The notes under the pieces are model-generated. The model worked only from the letters and a program-made list of their open reading frames with translations. It was not told the origin of the DNA and ran no database searches. The position numbers were made by a program, and so were the translations under genes. A stretch of DNA of 64,000 nt from Rubrivivax sp. SCN 71-131 (GTDB lineage: Bacteria > Pseudomonadota > Gammaproteobacteria > Burkholderiales > Burkholderiaceae_C), in assembly GCA_001724995.1 (NCBI GenBank), contig MEFD01000030.1, positions 1 to 64,000 on the forward strand. The letters run 5' to 3'. Shown here one piece after another: positions 62,124 to 64,000 of this stretch (positions are counted from its first letter, which is position 1; every line of letters begins with the position of its first letter).

Positions 62124-64000
62124 AGTCGGCCAGGCGGACGCGTTCCTGCTCGACCACGGCCGCCGGCGCGCGCGCCACGAAGCTCTCGTTGGCAAGCTTG
62201 GCCTCGGCCTTGCCGATCTCGGCGGCCAGGCGCGCGATCTCCTTGTCCAGCCGCGCCGTCTCGGCGGCGAGGTCGACCTCGACGTGCAGCGCAAGCCGCA
62301 GCTCGCCCTGCACGGCCACCGGTGCGGTGCGCGTGGCCGCGGCAAAGGCGGTCTCGTCCAGCACGCGCACTTCGGACAGGCGCGTCAGCGCCTGCAGCAG
62401 CGGCGTGGCCTGCGCCATGAAGGCGGCGTCGCCGCAGGCCAGCAGCGGCACGCGCTCGCCCGGCGAAAGGCCCATCTCGCTGCGCAGGTTGCGGCAACTG
62501 CCGGCGACGGCCTTGAGCTGCGCCATCCAGGCGTCGGCCGCGGCATCGATGCGCTCGGGCTGCGCCTGCGGGTAGGGCGCGGTGACGAGGGTGTCCGCGC
62601 TCCCCGCCGTCTTGCGGCCGGCGACGACGGCCACCGCCTCCCACAGCTCGGCGGTGATGAAGGGCGCCAGCGGGTGCATCAGGCGCAGCGCCGTCTCCAG
62701 CACGCGCAGCAGCGTGCGTCGCGTGGCACGCTGCTGCGCCGCGTCGCCCTGCTGCAACTGCACCTTGGCGATTTCGAGGTACCAGTCGCAGTACTCGTCC
62801 CAGACGAAGGCGTAGATCGCGTTGACGGCATGGTCCAGCCGGTACTCCGCGAAACCCTGGTGCACGGCGGCTTCGACGCGCTGCAGCTCACCGATGATCC
62901 AGCGGTCGGCCGGCGAATGGGACAGCGCGGCGCCGGCGGCGTCGTCCGCGGGCGAGACCGCGCAGTCCTGTCCCTGGCAGTTCATCAGCACGAAGCGCGT
63001 GGCGTTCCAGAGCTTGTTGCAGAAGTTGCGGTAGCCCTCGCAGCGCTTGGCATCGAAGTTGACGTTGCGCCCGAGGCTGGCATAGCTGGCCATGGTGAGG
63101 CGCAGCGCGTCGGCGCCGAAGGCGGCGATGCCTTGCGGGAACTCCTTCTCCGTCTCCTTGCGGATGCGCGGCGCGGTTTCGGGCTTGCGCAGCCCGGTGG
63201 TGCGCTTGACGAGCAGCTCGGGCAGCGCGATGCCGTCGATCAGGTCGACCGGGTCGAGCACGTTGCCTTCGCTCTTGCTCATCTTACGGCCGCTGGCGTC
63301 GCGCACCAGGCCGTGGATGTAGATGTCGCGGAAGGGCACCTTGCCGGTGAAGTGGGTCGTCATCATGATCATCCGGGCAACCCAGAAGAAGATGATGTCG
63401 AAGCCGGTGACGAGCACGCTGCCGGGCAGGAAAAGATCCTGCTCGATCGTCTTCGCGGGCCAGCCCAGCGTCGAGAAGGGCACCAGCGCCGAGCTGTACC
63501 AGGTGTCGAGCACGTCCTCGTCGCGCGTGAGCGGGCCGGCGTAGCCCGCCGCGGCGGCGCGCGCGCGCGCCTCCTCCTCATGGCGCGCGACGAAGAGCTC
63601 GCCGCCGCTGCCGTACCAGGCCGGGATCTGGTGGCCCCACCAGAGCTGGCGGCTGATGCACCAGTCCTGGATGTTGTTCATCCAGTGGTTGTAGGTGTTG
63701 ACCCATTGCTCCGGCACGAAGCGCACCTGGCCCGAAGACACGGCCTCGATCGCCTGCTGGGCGATGCTCTTGCCGTTCTCGCCGGGCTTGTTCATCGCCA
63801 CGAACCACTGGTCGGTGAGCATGGGCTCGATCACCTGCCCGGTGCGCGCGCAGCGCGGCACCATGAGGCGGTGCTTTTTCGTCTCGACCAGCAGCCCCTG
63901 GGCCTGCAGATCGGCGACGACCTTCTCCCGCGCCGCGAAGCGGTCCAGCCCCTGGTAGGCGGCGGGGGCGTTCTCGTTGATCTTCGCGTCCAGCGTCAGC
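62065..64000 (-). CDS. valS: Valyl-tRNA synthetase, C-terminal part
   Basis: The visible 644 residues run from [20 protein letters not shown] to the stop, so roughly 300 N-terminal residues lie beyond the window edge. Present are [11 protein letters not shown], the KMSKS loop in [27 protein letters not shown] [15 protein letters not shown], the anticodon-binding domain with [10 protein letters not shown], and the C-terminal coiled-coil arm ([20 protein letters not shown]). It attaches valine to tRNA-Val and edits misacylated products. Confidence 0.98.
   Translation of the reverse strand, partial: LTLDAKINENAPAAYQGLDRFAAREKVVADLQAQGLLVETKKHRLMVPRCARTGQVIEPMLTDQWFVAMNKPGENGKSIAQQAIEAVSSGQVRFVPEQWVNTYNHWMNNIQDWCISRQLWWGHQIPAWYGSGGELFVARHEEEARARAAAAGYAGPLTRDEDVLDTWYSSALVPFSTLGWPAKTIEQDLFLPGSVLVTGFDIIFFWVARMIMMTTHFTGKVPFRDIYIHGLVRDASGRKMSKSEGNVLDPVDLIDGIALPELLVKRTTGLRKPETAPRIRKETEKEFPQGIAAFGADALRLTMASYASLGRNVNFDAKRCEGYRNFCNKLWNATRFVLMNCQGQDCAVSPADDAAGAALSHSPADRWIIGELQRVEAAVHQGFAEYRLDHAVNAIYAFVWDEYCDWYLEIAKVQLQQGDAAQQRATRRTLLRVLETALRLMHPLAPFITAELWEAVAVVAGRKTAGSADTLVTAPYPQAQPERIDAAADAWMAQLKAVAGSCRNLRSEMGLSPGERVPLLACGDAAFMAQATPLLQALTRLSEVRVLDETAFAAATRTAPVAVQGELRLALHVEVDLAAETARLDKEIARLAAEIGKAEAKLANESFVARAPAAVVEQERVRLADFRQALDRLRDQRTRLASST

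Overview
The window looks like a high-GC betaproteobacterial chromosome, most probably order Burkholderiales. The right-hand 27 kb carries the cluster rpsB-tsf-pyrH-frr-uppS-cdsA-dxr-rseP-bamA-skp-lpxD-fabZ-lpxA-lpxB-rnhB in the order usual for that group, flanked by rnr, nnr, galU and valS. The left-hand 37 kb is one lambdoid-style siphophage prophage. It is integrated at the 3' end of a tRNA-Leu(CAG) gene, and its left end lies outside the window.

Prophage, left to right. Positions 1-3877 hold a leftward early operon of twelve tightly overlapping genes: two DUF6948-like paralogues, tiny membrane proteins, a RecE-like PD-(D/E)XK nuclease, and an open Gly-X repeat protein encoded by a hexanucleotide array at the window edge. 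Positions 3.9-5.7 kb are the immunity region, with a leftward promoter overlapped by two palindromic operators, a lipoprotein moron candidate, a short repressor, and a divergent Cro-like gene under a third copy of the same operator. Positions 5.7-10.2 kb are the rightward early genes: a replication initiator with in-gene 11-bp iterons, a DnaB-like helicase, RusA and small zinc proteins. Positions 10.2-13.5 kb hold the terminase subunits and a Mu F-like head protein. Positions 13.4-20.0 kb are on the opposite strand and encode the portal, connector-like proteins and several repetitive or beta-rich virion proteins. Positions 20.1-32.4 kb hold scaffold, capsid, tail tube, a tail-chaperone pair joined by a canonical -1 slippery site, a 1584-residue tape measure and glycine-rich tail-tip proteins. 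Positions 32.4-34.7 kb are the lysis genes: SAR endolysin, holin candidates and nested Rz/Rz1. A small leftward operon follows, with a TrfB/KorA-like regulator and a palindrome inside its promoter, and then the tyrosine integrase next to the tRNA.

Chromosomal part. rnr diverges from tRNA-Leu across only about 60 bp and has no ATG start. nnr points the other way. From rpsB to the rRNA methyltransferase at 56.2 kb all genes run rightward with short gaps or overlaps, linking translation (S2, EF-Ts, RRF), UMP kinase, isoprenoid and phospholipid precursors (Dxr, UppS, CdsA), outer-membrane assembly (RseP, BamA, Skp) and lipid A synthesis (LpxD, FabZ, LpxA, LpxB). A terminator-like hairpin lies between rpsB and tsf. 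Downstream are a DMT transporter, a DUF2007 protein, a quinone oxidoreductase, an alpha/beta hydrolase with an extra C-terminal domain, galU, a catalytically degenerate 2-hydroxyacid dehydrogenase homologue and the C-terminal two-thirds of valS, cut by the window edge.

Family names were recognised by eye from translated sequence. No database search was run.
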